Shown here piece after piece: positions 34,671 through 44,549 of a stretch of 64,000 nt of DNA; the first letter of the stretch is position 1; each line of letters opens with the position of its first letter. A program made the translations under genes and the position numbers. The stretch spans positions 372,001-436,000 of the forward strand of contig CAWHNS010000024.1 of assembly GCA_963830715.1 (NCBI GenBank), read 5' to 3'. Origin of the DNA: CAVVMA01 sp963830715 (GTDB lineage Bacteria; Desulfobacterota; Binatia; Binatales; Binataceae). A model generated the notes under the pieces. That model did no database searches. It saw only the letters and a program-made list of their open reading frames with translations, and was not told the DNA's origin.

Positions 34671-37241
34671 TCACATTCCCGTGCCGGTCACGGCCACGGT
34701 CAGATTGCCGCCGTCGCTGGTGATCGAGATCTCGCTGCTGAATGCAGCTTTCGCAGTCGGCTGGAATTCAACCGAAATTGACCACGACTTGCCGTCTTTC
34801 AACTGGAAAGGACCCGATCCGGAGAGCACGGTGAACGGCGGCGCGAGCGCGCTCGCGTCAACGTTGCCGTGCAGCACGCCCGTGCCCACGTTCACGATCG
34901 TCAACGCCAGGGTTTTGCTCGTATTCACGCGCAGCGTGCCGAAAGCGAGCGTTCGAGGCCCGCTGAGCGCGCCGGATACCGCTTTGCCGGTCACGGTGAC
35001 CGTGCTCGGGGAGTGCTTGATGTCGTTGCTCGTAATCTCCAGAATGCCCGCGTAAGCGCCCGGCAAGGTTGGAGCGAACTGGAGCACGACCTTCTGGCTA
35101 TGAGCGGCGGGCAAGTTGATGGTGGTTGAAGTCGCGGCGCTAAGAGAAGCAGGTGGTCCAAGCCCGCTCGCGTCGATGTTGCCGATAAGCTGCCCTATCC
35201 CCGAGTTGGTTATGCTGAACGAGGCGGCCGAGGTCGTATCGATCCCGGTCACCGGAAAGGTGACTGTTTTGGATGAAAGCGACAGCGTCCCGACCGGCGT
35301 AGGCTTTGGAGTCGGAGTGGGTTTGGGAGTGGGGGTCGAGATAAGGGTGGCAGTGGGGGTCGTGGTCGCAGTCGCGGTCGGGAAATTCTGCGCGAGCAGG
35401 GCAACGTCGGCGGTTCCCCATCCCGTGCATTGATCGTAGCCCGGTCCGGCGGTGAAGCCGGGCACGCCGTTGAAGTTGTTGTTCCCTGTGGTGACGTCGC
35501 GAAGGCCGGCGGATGTTCCGGACGGCCCGGTGCGGTAGAGCCAGGGATTGATGTTTCCCAGCCGCCCACCCTGGAGCTGCGTGAAGAGCCTGGTGATTCC
35601 GGCCCACAAAGGCGTCAACAGGCTGGTGCCGCCGTCACAACAGTTGATGCAAGCCTGTCCGCGCGGACATCCGGAACCCGGATCGGTCGAGTCATCGCCG
35701 AGGAAGACACCCGGCATGTCCGGACTCGCGATCAACGCCACGTCCGGAACGTCGCGATGGCCGTCCGCCGGCGTGACTCCCTGCTGCCACGGGGGTTTGG
35801 CAAAAACTGCGCTCGCGCCGCCTCCGGTTGCTCCACCCCGGCGCCCTTCGTTCCACGTCTGCTCGGAGACGAAGCCGACATCGTCGCCGCTGGCGTCGAA
35901 ATCGGGCGTGAATTGAGTTCCGCCGACGCCGGTAACATTAGGATCGGCCGCCATCTCGTTCACGTGGCGGCTGGTAGCAGGGACGCAGGCACGGCCCGAA
36001 GGCTCGAGGACCAGTCCCGCCGCGCCGTTATCGCCGGTCGAGACGAATACCGACTGGCCCTGGCTGGCGGCCTGGCTCACGATCGGGTCGAGCGTGCCTG
36101 TGAAAAAGCTGTTCGACGTGCCGCAGGTGGTGAAGCTCACGCTGATCGCCGAGCAGGCGTTGTCGTCAACGGCGCTCTCGATACCGTCCGTGATCGGGTC
36201 GATTATCGAGTCGGAGTCATTGCCGATATACGCGCGCAGCGGAGCGCCCGGCGCGCTCGCGTGCGCGTACTCGATATCAATCAGGGTCTCGGCTTCGTTG
36301 TCGTTGATTCCCGGATCGGAGGTCGGAAACGAGGTGGTTACGACCGCGACCGCCAGCCCGAAAGTGGTGTCGAACAAGTCGACCGCGGCCTGCTTGTAGT
36401 TGGAATCTTCCACCACTGCGATGCAATCACTGCCGTTGTCGCCGTTGACTCCTTGATTCAAAAGCGGGGTTTCATCGTAAAACGTGTAGAGGTCCGACGG
36501 ACCGAAAGCCGGTGGAAGATCATTCACGACGACCTCGGGCACCACGGCTCCCTGCGATTCCCGCAAAAAGCTGTCGGCGACGAAGGCCGCGTGCTCGAGC
36601 GGCGATGTGCCGGAAACGATCGCTGCGTGCGTCCGATGCTCGCGGCTGCGCCGAATCAGCGGAACGAAGCGGCGGAGATTGTCCAAGCCTTCAACGTGAG
36701 CGACGAGGCCGGCCAATCTCGCCGGGACTGCGGGATCCTGCACGTTTCCGTAGTATCTCTCGTCCTGCGTCAACACGATCGTGACGCCGAACAGCCGCTC
36801 GGCCTGCGCCACGGTCGCACTGAATGCAAGGTAGCGACGCTTGAGATTCGAGGAGGTTACCCGGAAGCCCTCGGCCGCAAGCCAGTCGGATACGGCCTCG
36901 AGGTCAGCTTCAGTCGGGCCGAAACGAGCGGCAAACCCGGAAGGCGTGAGCCATCGGTGATACTGCGGCGAGGCCGGATCCTGCTGATCCGCAAGCAGCT
37001 TCCTGAGCTCCGCTTCGTGGCGCAGCGCCAGAACCACTTTCAAATCGAGGCGCCGATAGGACGCGGCCCGCCGGACCGTCTCCAGTTCGGCGATCTCCGC
37101 TGGATGATTCCCCTCGAGCGCGATACTCTGCGCCGTCGCGTTGCCGATCGGGAGCATCACCAGGGCCACGGCCAGCACGGCCAATGCGAATCCGAACGCC
37201 CGAACCACCTGCCGGGTAAGCGTGCGTTGCGAGACGATCAT
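34671..37241 (-). CDS. S53 (sedolisin/kumamolisin) serine-carboxyl peptidase, exported
   Basis: An 856-residue secreted acid protease. Signal peptide (about 15-38) and an activation pro-domain (about 60-210; 'YHRWLTPSGFAARFGPTEAD') are followed by the S53 catalytic domain. The catalytic Glu318 and Asp322 sit in ETLIDIE and the nucleophile Ser540 in GGTSLLTPLWAG. A Pro/Thr linker (TPKPTPTPKPTP) leads to two Ig-like choice-of-anchor/HYDIN-type domains (SKTVTFPVTGIDTTSAASF; GPRTLAFGTLRVNTSKTLAL). It probably digests protein at low pH outside the cell; the C-terminal domains may tether it. The PT linker recalls the SBBP protein at 13.2 kb. Confidence 0.9.
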   Translation of the reverse strand: MIVSQRTLTRQVVRAFGFALAVLAVALVMLPIGNATAQSIALEGNHPAEIAELETVRRAASYRRLDLKVVLALRHEAELRKLLADQQDPASPQYHRWLTPSGFAARFGPTEADLEAVSDWLAAEGFRVTSSNLKRRYLAFSATVAQAERLFGVTIVLTQDERYYGNVQDPAVPARLAGLVAHVEGLDNLRRFVPLIRRSREHRTHAAIVSGTSPLEHAAFVADSFLRESQGAVVPEVVVNDLPPAFGPSDLYTFYDETPLLNQGVNGDNGSDCIAVVEDSNYKQAAVDLFDTTFGLAVAVVTTSFPTSDPGINDNEAETLIDIEYAHASAPGAPLRAYIGNDSDSIIDPITDGIESAVDDNACSAISVSFTTCGTSNSFFTGTLDPIVSQAASQGQSVFVSTGDNGAAGLVLEPSGRACVPATSRHVNEMAADPNVTGVGGTQFTPDFDASGDDVGFVSEQTWNEGRRGGATGGGASAVFAKPPWQQGVTPADGHRDVPDVALIASPDMPGVFLGDDSTDPGSGCPRGQACINCCDGGTSLLTPLWAGITRLFTQLQGGRLGNINPWLYRTGPSGTSAGLRDVTTGNNNFNGVPGFTAGPGYDQCTGWGTADVALLAQNFPTATATTTPTATLISTPTPKPTPTPKPTPVGTLSLSSKTVTFPVTGIDTTSAASFSITNSGIGQLIGNIDASGLGPPASLSAATSTTINLPAAHSQKVVLQFAPTLPGAYAGILEITSNDIKHSPSTVTVTGKAVSGALSGPRTLAFGTLRVNTSKTLALTIVNVGTGVLHGNVDASALAPPFTVLSGSGPFQLKDGKSWSISVEFQPTAKAAFSSEISITSDGGNLTVAVTGTGM

Positions 37242-37371
37242 ACCAACCGCATTAGACGAGATGCGGGCGCGACAGTTTCAGGCGAATACCGCTCAGGCGC
37301 TATACGTGGAACTTTTATCGACCTTCGTCCGAGCGCCAGCGCATCGCGGATAGTGCGCGGGGGCAGGCGGT

Positions 37372-39762
37372 CTAGCCTGTACCGCGCAGCGTTGATTCCA
37401 GGTGCGCCGGTTCTGCGTGCGGTCTGGAGTCGCCACCCGTGGCGCTGCCGGTAGCTGCGGTGAGAGCGTCGGTGAGGGTTGCCTTCTTGATCGGCTTTGC
37501 GACGTGCATCTGGAAGCCCGCTGCGAATGCCCGTTGCACATCTTCCCTGAACGCTGACGCGGTGAGCGCGATCACCGGGGTCTCGCGAATCTTCTGCTCG
37601 CGCTCCCACTCGCGAATCGCGCGCAGCGCCGCGTAACCGTCCATCACGGGCATATTGATATCCATCAGCACCGCGTCATAGCCGCCCGCCCTGAACTTCA
37701 CCACGGCGACTTCGCCGTTCTCGGCGGTGTCCAGGCGGAAGCGCGTATTGCGCAGGAACAACTCGATCAGCATCGTGTTGTCGCGCGAGTCCTCGGCGAG
37801 CAGGACGCGGACCATGCGCGAGTCGCCCATCGCCGTCGCGGCCACTGAGCTGGAGACTTGCCCGGCCGTCTTGCGCCTGGCCTGTGCCGCACCGAGCGCC
37901 ATCTTCACCGCGCCGAGCAGCTCCGCGCGCTTGATCGGTTTGACCAGGTAGGCGTCGAGTCCGACCTGATGCGCGCGCGACAACTGTATCTTCAGGTCGT
38001 CCGAGGTCAGCATCACGACCACCATGTGATGGGCCAGGCCCTTTGCGCGCAGCATGCCCATCAGCTCTACGCCGTCGATGACCGGCATCCTGTAATCGAG
38101 CACCAGCAACGCATACGGCCGGCCGCTAAGCGAAGCGTGCTCGATCTCGGCCAGGGCGTTGAGTGCGCTGTCGGCCTCGCTGACCTCGGCGCCGGTCTCG
38201 GAGAGCATCTCGCGGACGATCAGCCGGTTGATCGGGGTGTCGTCAACCACCAGGGTTCGCACGCCGTGCAGATCGACGTCCGCAACCGGCCGGTCGGTCC
38301 TGACGCTGTCGCCCTTGCGGGGCTCGAAGCGGATCGTGAAATGGAATGTGCTGCCTCTGCCCGGCTCGCTCTCGACCCAGATCCGTCCGTCCATCATCGC
38401 GACAAGGCGCTTCGCGATCGCGAGTCCGAGACCGCTGCCGCCGTACCGCCTGGTGGTCGAAGCGTCGGCCTGGGTGAAGTCGGTGAAAATCGATTCGGCC
38501 AATTCGGGCCTGATTCCGATTCCCGTGTCGGCAACCGAAAAGTGCAGCAAGCGTCCGCCGGAGTCGCCGGGGTCGAGACCGACGCTCGCCGTGACCGACC
38601 CGCGCTCGGTGAATTTGACGGCGTTTCCGACCAGATTGATCAGGATTTGGCGGATTCTCAGCGGATCGCCGAGCAACTCGACCGGCGTCTGCGGTAAAAC
38701 GCGAATCGCGAGTTCCAGGCCTTTTTCGTGCGCGCGCACGGCCAGTGCTTCGCCGACCTGGTTCATCAGATCGCCGAGATCGAAGCCGACCTCTTCAAGG
38801 GTCAGACGTCCGCTCTCGACCTTGGCGAGATCGAGCACGTCATTGATCAGTTGCAGCAGCGAGTTGCCGTTATTCGTCATCACGTCGAGGAACTTGCGCT
38901 GCTCCTCGTCGAGTTCGGTCTCGCCGAGCAGATCGGCCATCCCGAGGATCGCCGTCATCGGGGTGCGAATCTCGTGCGACATGCTGGACAGAAATTCCGA
39001 CTTGGCGCGCGACGCGGCCAGTGCGGCCTCGCGCGCGTCGATCAGCTGCCTCGAGGTGCGCTCGATCTCCGCGAACGCGGCTTCCCGCCGCGCCGCCTCG
39101 TCGTGCGAGCCGGATCACGCCGGAGGATATTTCGCGCCGCCGCCGGTTGTTGAGCACGACGCAGACCTGAGCGATACCGCCGTCCGATCAGCAGCACGAC
39201 CCAGCGCGTCGATCCGTGAGTGTCTCCAGCCCTCGGCAATCCCGCCGCCAGGGCGTATGAGATGATGGATCCGCCGAACAACGCGCCCTGCCAGGCCATC
39301 GCCCAGGGGATCAGCGCGCCCACCCCGGTCATCAGCAGAACGAACCCGTAGCACAAGCAGATCGAAGTTATGGTCGTTGGCCGCGATCCAGACGCTGCGC
39401 GATCACCCAGGTGCATACCAGGACAAATGCGACCGGACGCCAGTTACGGCGAAACATGGCGGTGAAACTGAACGGAAATCCCAACGCCGCGGTGACGATA
39501 ATGAAGATTAGGCCGGGTATCCCTCCCGAGGGAGATTTCCCGACAGGCTCGGAACCATCATCAGGACATTGAACACGGCCACGAAAAGCGTGCCGAACCG
39601 GAACACGAGACCGACGCTATCGTCGGAATCGACGAGCGATTCCTTCGTTTCCCGCTGCGCGGGAGTCAGCGCTACGGCCTCGCCGGGGCGCGGATCGCCC
39701 ATTCGCGGGGCGCACGCGCTATGATCATTCTCGCTCGATACAATCTGTTCAAAGGTAGCCAT
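37372..39762 (-). pseudogene. Hybrid sensor histidine kinase 1, N-terminal half frameshifted
   Basis: The intact part (37372-38982) has HisKA with the phospho-His in MSHEIRTPMTAILGMADLL, HATPase_c with NLVGNAVKFTERG, DTGIGI and GGSGLGLAIAKRL, and two receiver domains (VLDYRMPVIDG; VLMDINMPVMDGYAAL). Upstream, ATG 39762 begins a cytosolic stretch and transmembrane helices (FGTLFVAVFNVLMMVPSLSG; then GLIFIIVTAALGFPF; then GFVLLMTGVGALIPWAMAW) in different frames, with at least four single-base shifts between about 39050 and 39535. Each fragment looks like good membrane protein. So a membrane-bound MASE-like sensor is present but broken or misassembled; no cognate regulator is adjacent. Confidence 0.8.
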
Positions 39763-40042
39763 CGTGCTTGCCGGGTTACGACCGGGATGGGGACAGCTCT
39801 TCGCAAGGCCCGTGCCTCAGTGCGAGACGCGCCAAGATGCGTTGTGACATTCTTCATGGCTGACCGGCAGTAGCACTTGTGCAACACCGGGGCGCATCGT
39901 CACTACGCTCTTGGCGCGAGGCCTGTGCCGGCGCTTGCGGAAGGGCGGGAAGGGGCACTCAGTGGGAACTCTGAACAGCCGGATTCCGGCGCGAAGACGG
40001 CTCCAGCTTGAGACAGCCTTTATTTCCTAATACCTTGGCGCG

Positions 40043-40085
40043 AGCGCGCCCGTAGCTCAACTGGACAGAGCATCGGACTTCGGAT
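40043..40085 (+). repeat. attL: 5' half of tRNA-Arg(TCG)
   Basis: 43 bp identical to 49335-49377, covering bases 1-40 of the tRNA through the anticodon loop plus three bases upstream. After it the sequence diverges from tRNA, so this copy is a truncated tRNA fragment left at the integration junction. Confidence 0.9.
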
Positions 40086-40240
40086 TCTCTCTTCTGAATG
40101 TTTACTTGGCATTCTTTATGTATATCTCTGTGTATATGTGTTCTTGGCCGAAATGCTTGAAGTCCTTGCAGCACAAGGGTTTCGTGACTATTATCTATGT
40201 GCGTCTGCGCTCTGAGGGACACGACCAGTATTCCACAAGT

Positions 40241-40260
40241 TGCTACCAAATCACTACCAA
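40241..40260 (+). repeat. Putative integrase arm-type site (left)
   Basis: TGCTACCAAATCACTACCAA is matched 19/20 at 49229-49248 near the right end. Each copy contains two CTACCAA heptamers at 10-12 bp spacing. The position just inside both att repeats is that expected for arm-binding sites of a tyrosine integrase; binding is inferred. Confidence 0.6.
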
Positions 40261-40359
40261 CTGGTAGGCACGGTAGATGGTAGCTGGCGGACGGACCGCG
40301 CGGCGATGGCTTGGCACGGGGCCACGGAGCACGAAATCACGGCAGGGAGATCAACAACG

Positions 40360-41673
40360 ATGAAAGTCTTGAACAAGCAGGCAATCGAGGCGATGCGGCC
40401 TGGACAGACCAAGCATGACGGCCAGACGCGCGGGCTCTATGTGCTGGCCGGACGAGAGCGCAAGGACGGCAAGCTCGCGCGGACCTGGATATGGCACCGT
40501 GTGATCAAGAAGAAGGCCCTCAAAACGAGCCTTGGGCACTGGCCCGACATGACGCTTGAAGCCGCGCGGCGCGAAGCCGAAACGATCAACCGTGCAATCG
40601 ATGACGGCAAAAACCCGTTTGCGCCCGAAGCCGCTTTCGGCTTTGAGGCGTTGCACGTCGCAGCCTTGCTCCTCACGGCGGGCGTAGAGCCTGCCGTCAG
40701 TGACAAGACCTTCGCGGACCTTGAGCGAGGCTACTTCGAGCGCCATGCGGAGCCCTACAAGTCTGAACGATCCGTCAAAGATGATCGTTACCTGCTCAAG
40801 CAGTGCGTCCCTGCCGACTGGCGTGCGCGGATGCTCTCTTCATTCGCTTGGAGCGAAGTCGATACGCTCCACAAGACCATCGCGCGCGAGCATGCGGGCC
40901 GCAAGAACGGGCATTACGCCGCGAATCGCACGATGCGCTTGCTGCGTTGCATGTTCAACTTCGCGATCAAGTCGGGCTACATCAAACGTAATCCGGTTGT
41001 GGGGATCAAGTTCTACCCCGAACCCAAGCGCGAGCGTTACCTAACGCCTAACGAGCTTAAACTGATCAACGATGCGCTCATGCAGGAGCCTGACTGGCGA
41101 TGGCGAGCATACTTCCCTTTGTGTCTCATGCTCGGTACGCGGCGTTGCGAGTTGCTGGCGGCGCAATGGGAAAACGTGGACTTCGAGCGCCGAACGATCA
41201 CCATACCAAAAACCAAGTCGGGCAGGCCGCTCAAGCTGCCCCTGCCGACGCTCGCGCTTGAGCTACTGGCCGGTCTGCCGTCGCGCGGCGCATCGGAATG
41301 GGTTTTCCCGTGCGACGAAACCGGCAGGCATCAAAGCAAGTCCGGCCATCTTGAGAACGCGAACATCGCGTGGGCTCGGATACGCGAGCGGGCGGGCGTC
41401 AAAGACTGCCGCTTGCATGATCTTCGCCATACGCTGGCGTCGTGGCGGGCGGCGGAAGGCGATAGCCTGCTCTTGATCGGCAAGATTCTGAACCATTCGC
41501 AGGTTTCGACAACCGAGCGCTACACGACGATAGACCTTGATCCCGTGCGCAAGGCTCTCGAAGAGAATTCGCGCTTGATGTTCCCCACGGGGCTGCCCAA
41601 GCTCGCCCTGCCCGAGCCCGCAGCGCGGCGCGAACGGCCCGCCGACGTTGCGGAGAGCGTCGCTACCGCGTAG
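40360..41673 (+). CDS. int: Tyrosine-type site-specific integrase
   Basis: A 437-residue phage-type integrase with an N-terminal DUF4102-like arm-binding domain (MKVLNKQAIEAMRPGQTKHD, SLGHWPDMTLEAARREAE). A core-binding SAM-like domain (residues about 110-220) precedes the catalytic domain. The catalytic set is Arg261 (GTRRCELLAAQW), His353-Arg356 (HDLRHTLASW), His379 (LNHSQ) and nucleophile Tyr388 (TERYTTI). ATG 40360 follows AGGGAGA; the frame is open to 40240 but that part covers the arm-like repeats. It lies next to attL and is expected to recombine at the tRNA-Arg site. Confidence 0.93.
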   Translation: MKVLNKQAIEAMRPGQTKHDGQTRGLYVLAGRERKDGKLARTWIWHRVIKKKALKTSLGHWPDMTLEAARREAETINRAIDDGKNPFAPEAAFGFEALHVAALLLTAGVEPAVSDKTFADLERGYFERHAEPYKSERSVKDDRYLLKQCVPADWRARMLSSFAWSEVDTLHKTIAREHAGRKNGHYAANRTMRLLRCMFNFAIKSGYIKRNPVVGIKFYPEPKRERYLTPNELKLINDALMQEPDWRWRAYFPLCLMLGTRRCELLAAQWENVDFERRTITIPKTKSGRPLKLPLPTLALELLAGLPSRGASEWVFPCDETGRHQSKSGHLENANIAWARIRERAGVKDCRLHDLRHTLASWRAAEGDSLLLIGKILNHSQVSTTERYTTIDLDPVRKALEENSRLMFPTGLPKLALPEPAARRERPADVAESVATA

Positions 41674-41708
41674 ACGGCGCGGCTTCGATTCGCAGAAGAG
41701 CGGCGGTC
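41674..41708 (+). repeat. 35-bp direct repeat, copy 1
   Basis: Begins right after the integrase stop and matches 42538-42572 at 33 of 35 positions (ACGGCGCGGCTTCGATTCGC core). The two copies bracket the Xre regulator gene. A weaker relative of the sequence next to copy 2 (GGACTGCGGCGACGTAATGG) occurs at about 44430. Role unknown. Confidence 0.75.
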
Positions 41709-41946
41709 CCTGGCGACGGGGATCGCCGCTTTCGCTTTTGCGCTCATCAAGTGGGACGCGCGGTTGCGCGAGACGGCTTCGCAAGCCAGACGCACGATGA
41801 TCCGTTATCTGTTGCCTTCATGTTCCCCTAATGCTACGGAATGTAGCCAGAGCGGCGAGCCCGGCGTGCTGGCGATGACCCGTCGGGGGCAGCTTTCGAC
41901 AAAGTTTACAGCGGTTCTCGATTCGGGTCTTAGGAGGGGCTCAGTC

Positions 41947-42414
41947 ATGGCAGAGAAGAAGGAGAGCAGCTTCGGGCAGTTTATCCGCGAGCGGCGTCGT
42001 CAACTCGATCTGACGCAGGAAGAAGTCGCCCGCAGGATCGGGGTCTCCACGCCGTACATCGGACATTTGGAATCAGACAAACGCCATCCGTCGTATGAGG
42101 CACTGATGCGGCTGGCCGACGTGCTCTTGCTGGACCGCCGGTGGCTATTCGTTCGTGCCAATCCGCCGCTCGGGCCTCTGTTCCAGGAACAGGATCGCGG
42201 CAAGTCCGCCTGGGAGAAGTTTTGCGAGGACACCGTGCGCCGAATTCACAAGCTCTCGAAGCGAGAGATGGAGGCGCTGCGCGAGGCTGAATTTTTGGGC
42301 AACGCAGACTTCATCTTTGTCCTGTACACGATTCGCCAGGCATCGGGAACTTACGCTGCTCTCGCCAAGCCCGCCCGTGCGGCGCGTTTGAAAACGGAAT
42401 CGCCGCTTTCGTGA
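41947..42414 (+). CDS. Xre-family HTH transcriptional regulator
   Basis: A 155-residue DNA-binding protein with an N-terminal Cro/CI-type helix-turn-helix (residues about 9-64: FGQFIRERRRQLDLTQEEVA, GVSTPYIGHLESDKRHPS). A C-terminal helical region follows. AGGAGGGG before ATG 41947 fixes the start; the longer frame from 41764 has no such site. Located just after the integrase, it is the likely repressor controlling excision or replication genes of the element. Confidence 0.88.
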   Translation: MAEKKESSFGQFIRERRRQLDLTQEEVARRIGVSTPYIGHLESDKRHPSYEALMRLADVLLLDRRWLFVRANPPLGPLFQEQDRGKSAWEKFCEDTVRRIHKLSKREMEALREAEFLGNADFIFVLYTIRQASGTYAALAKPARAARLKTESPLS

Positions 42415-42537
42415 GCGGCGAGTCCGCGCGCCCGAGGTTATTGAAATCGCTTTGCCTCGGAAACGAAGCAAGCCCCTTCGGGGCAGCCGAGTCGGCACCG
42501 CGCCGAAGCTCGTTGATCTGCGGACTGCGGCGGCGTA

Positions 42538-42572
42538 ACGGCGCGGCTTCGATTCGCGGAAGATCGGCGGTC
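42538..42572 (+). repeat. 35-bp direct repeat, copy 2
   Basis: Second copy of the repeat at 41674-41708. It follows the Xre gene and a short GCCCC-TTC-GGGGC hairpin at 42472-42484, which has no U-tract and so is a poor terminator. Confidence 0.75.
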
Positions 42573-42626
42573 ATTCCCGAAGGCTTGGCTCGCGAGACCG
42601 CGAGACTGCGCCCAGCCCTACATTGC

Positions 42627-44195
42627 TTACAACGAGTACCTGGCGGACGGACCGGAACTCACAACGTCGCCTTCGACCCTGACGCAAGCTCGATTGTAGG
42701 CTGGCGACCGCCGCTTTGCCATCCAATACACAGCCAGATAGGCACTTATTAGTACCATCGAGTTCAGAAAAGTCAGCCACGGGCTCCATTTCGGGCTAGC
42801 TAAATAAAATCCCTGGCCAAGTACGCTGACAGCGCGCCCCACGGCGCCATATGCAACCGTAAGACAATAGCTAACACAGGACATGCCAAGTGCGCGGCCA
42901 CTCCCGTTAGCTTGCTCGTAGGCGATCACAGTTGAGACGTAGGGAATCAACAGAAGCACCTGATAGTGGGTCCACGCAATCGGCGAAAGCATGATCATTG
43001 CAACAATCCACAAGGAAAAGTTTCGCCACTCCTCCCATTTGGTAGCAGGCCGTTTCATTGTAGTTGTCACAGTGAACACTATTAAAGTGGCCTCAATTAG
43101 CCACGTGGCAATCGAAACGACGAACGAACCGCTCCAGCTATCGCCTAGCAGCTCAAAAAACATAAAGACCAAGTTCTGAATTGATCCGTTGTCCGGTGCA
43201 TGTACGAACGCGGCGGGTAGAGTTCGCAGCGCGGCTATCGACAAAAACGCGCTGCTCCTGACGAGGCCGACAGCAACCAAAAAGGAAAATACCCTGGCGG
43301 GACCGACGGCTATGATGGTCAGAATTCCTCCGATCGTAAGCCCCAGAAAAGTGAAAGCGGCTGCTCTGACTCGGCGGTTGACCAGTAGGTAGCCGACGAG
43401 GAACAGCGGATAGGCCCGGAGGAGTGCAGCGAGCGAGAGGAGCAGCCCTGCGCTGGCATCGTAGCGCCGTTCGAGTAGCCGCATCATGGACACAAGGAGG
43501 AACATGACCACAATTTGACTCTGAGCAAATCCAAAGTGGGTTGTGATCGGCGGGTAGAGAAGCGCAATTGCGGCGAGTATGAGCGCGGTTGACTTTGACA
43601 GGGCTGACCGGACCCCCAGCAGCAGCCAAAGCGTAATTGCGAGGCAGGCGACGTTCAGTCCGATCCATAGCCAGTATGAACGCGGCACCGAAAGTCTCGT
43701 CAGCGGCTCGAAGCACAGCAAAAACGTGGGAGTCTCAAGGACCATTTCTTGGCCGTTTAACTGCACCCCCAAGCGATCGGCAATATCCTTAAATGATTCC
43801 GTGTACGGATCATGCCCAAGGCGGAGTGACATTGCGGAGGAGTAGTAAACGCTGAAATCCTGCCTTCGCATTCTAGTTGGTAAAGCTCGGAACAAGGCGA
43901 GCGAATAGCCGAGGGTGATGCCCAAAATGATCAGCACGGACGCTCGCTTGGCCGCCGATGGGAGTGCTGGGACGAGCGATCCGCTAAAAATCGCCTGCGC
44001 GGCTTCTCCCAAGCGGGTCAGCGGCCTTTGGCTTGCGTTCTTGTCATTTACCGGCTCAACTTTTGAATGCAGACCGGCCCGTGAAGAAGGGGGAAAAATC
44101 CTCCTAGGGTCGGCGGCCCTTGCTAAACGAAATAGCGGCCAACGCCAGAAACCAGACGCCTTCAACCGTCGCGATCTAAACCCGTATGTTGCCAT
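42627..44195 (-). CDS. GT87-family (DUF2029) polyprenol-phosphate glycosyltransferase-like
   Basis: A 522-residue integral membrane protein with about 11 helices, of the GT-C superfamily DUF2029/GT87 type related to mycobacterial alpha-mannosyltransferases. The catalytic-loop Asp is in RRQDFSVYYSSAMSLRLGHD, followed by the family region DPYTESF. PTFLLCFEPLTRL and WTHYQVLLLIP are also typical. ATG 44195 is chosen because GGGGG lies just upstream; an upstream extension is Arg-rich. It lies on the opposite strand from all other genes of the element, at lower GC, so it is probably cargo, perhaps modifying surface glycans (inference). Confidence 0.85.
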   Translation of the reverse strand: MATYGFRSRRLKASGFWRWPLFRLARAADPRRIFPPSSRAGLHSKVEPVNDKNASQRPLTRLGEAAQAIFSGSLVPALPSAAKRASVLIILGITLGYSLALFRALPTRMRRQDFSVYYSSAMSLRLGHDPYTESFKDIADRLGVQLNGQEMVLETPTFLLCFEPLTRLSVPRSYWLWIGLNVACLAITLWLLLGVRSALSKSTALILAAIALLYPPITTHFGFAQSQIVVMFLLVSMMRLLERRYDASAGLLLSLAALLRAYPLFLVGYLLVNRRVRAAAFTFLGLTIGGILTIIAVGPARVFSFLVAVGLVRSSAFLSIAALRTLPAAFVHAPDNGSIQNLVFMFFELLGDSWSGSFVVSIATWLIEATLIVFTVTTTMKRPATKWEEWRNFSLWIVAMIMLSPIAWTHYQVLLLIPYVSTVIAYEQANGSGRALGMSCVSYCLTVAYGAVGRAVSVLGQGFYLASPKWSPWLTFLNSMVLISAYLAVYWMAKRRSPAYNRACVRVEGDVVSSGPSARYSL

Positions 44196-44549
44196 TATAC
44201 CCCCAATTGAAGCGCCTAGCCGCAGCTTTCTGGGGTTCTTTCGCCCGTTCCGATTTCGGATGACTCCACGCAAGGAACGCGCCATCGCCCCAACGAACAG
44301 GGTGGTGTGTGTTCGCCCATTTGGCACTAATAGGACCGTACTGTTTGTTGCGCCGCCGCAACACGGCAGAAGCGCTCATGCCCCTTGGCAACGGGCCGCC
44401 CGCGTCACTATTTGTGGGGCTGGCTCATCAACGGACTGCGGCGACGTAATGGGGCGCCTTGAGCGCGAGGCGGCGACCGGGGCATCGAACGTCGGGTTTG
44501 GCTCATATTGCGCAAGACAGCCCTCTGTCCGCAAAATCACGGAACAGCA

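Larger units (their letters stand above)
39763..40359. other. Region upstream of integrase, containing the left attachment site
   Basis: No gene is seen. The stretch before 40043 is host DNA; 40043-40085 is the left att repeat; 40086-40200 is markedly A/T-rich. From 40241 come integrase arm-like repeats and a perfect palindrome CTACCAACTGGTAG (40254-40267), which lies close to the integrase start and may be an operator. Confidence 0.6.

Noticed and set aside
35430..37454. Long plus-strand ORF of 674 codons
   Set aside because: Antisense to the S53 peptidase gene, Arg-rich and without motifs; the open frame follows from high GC.
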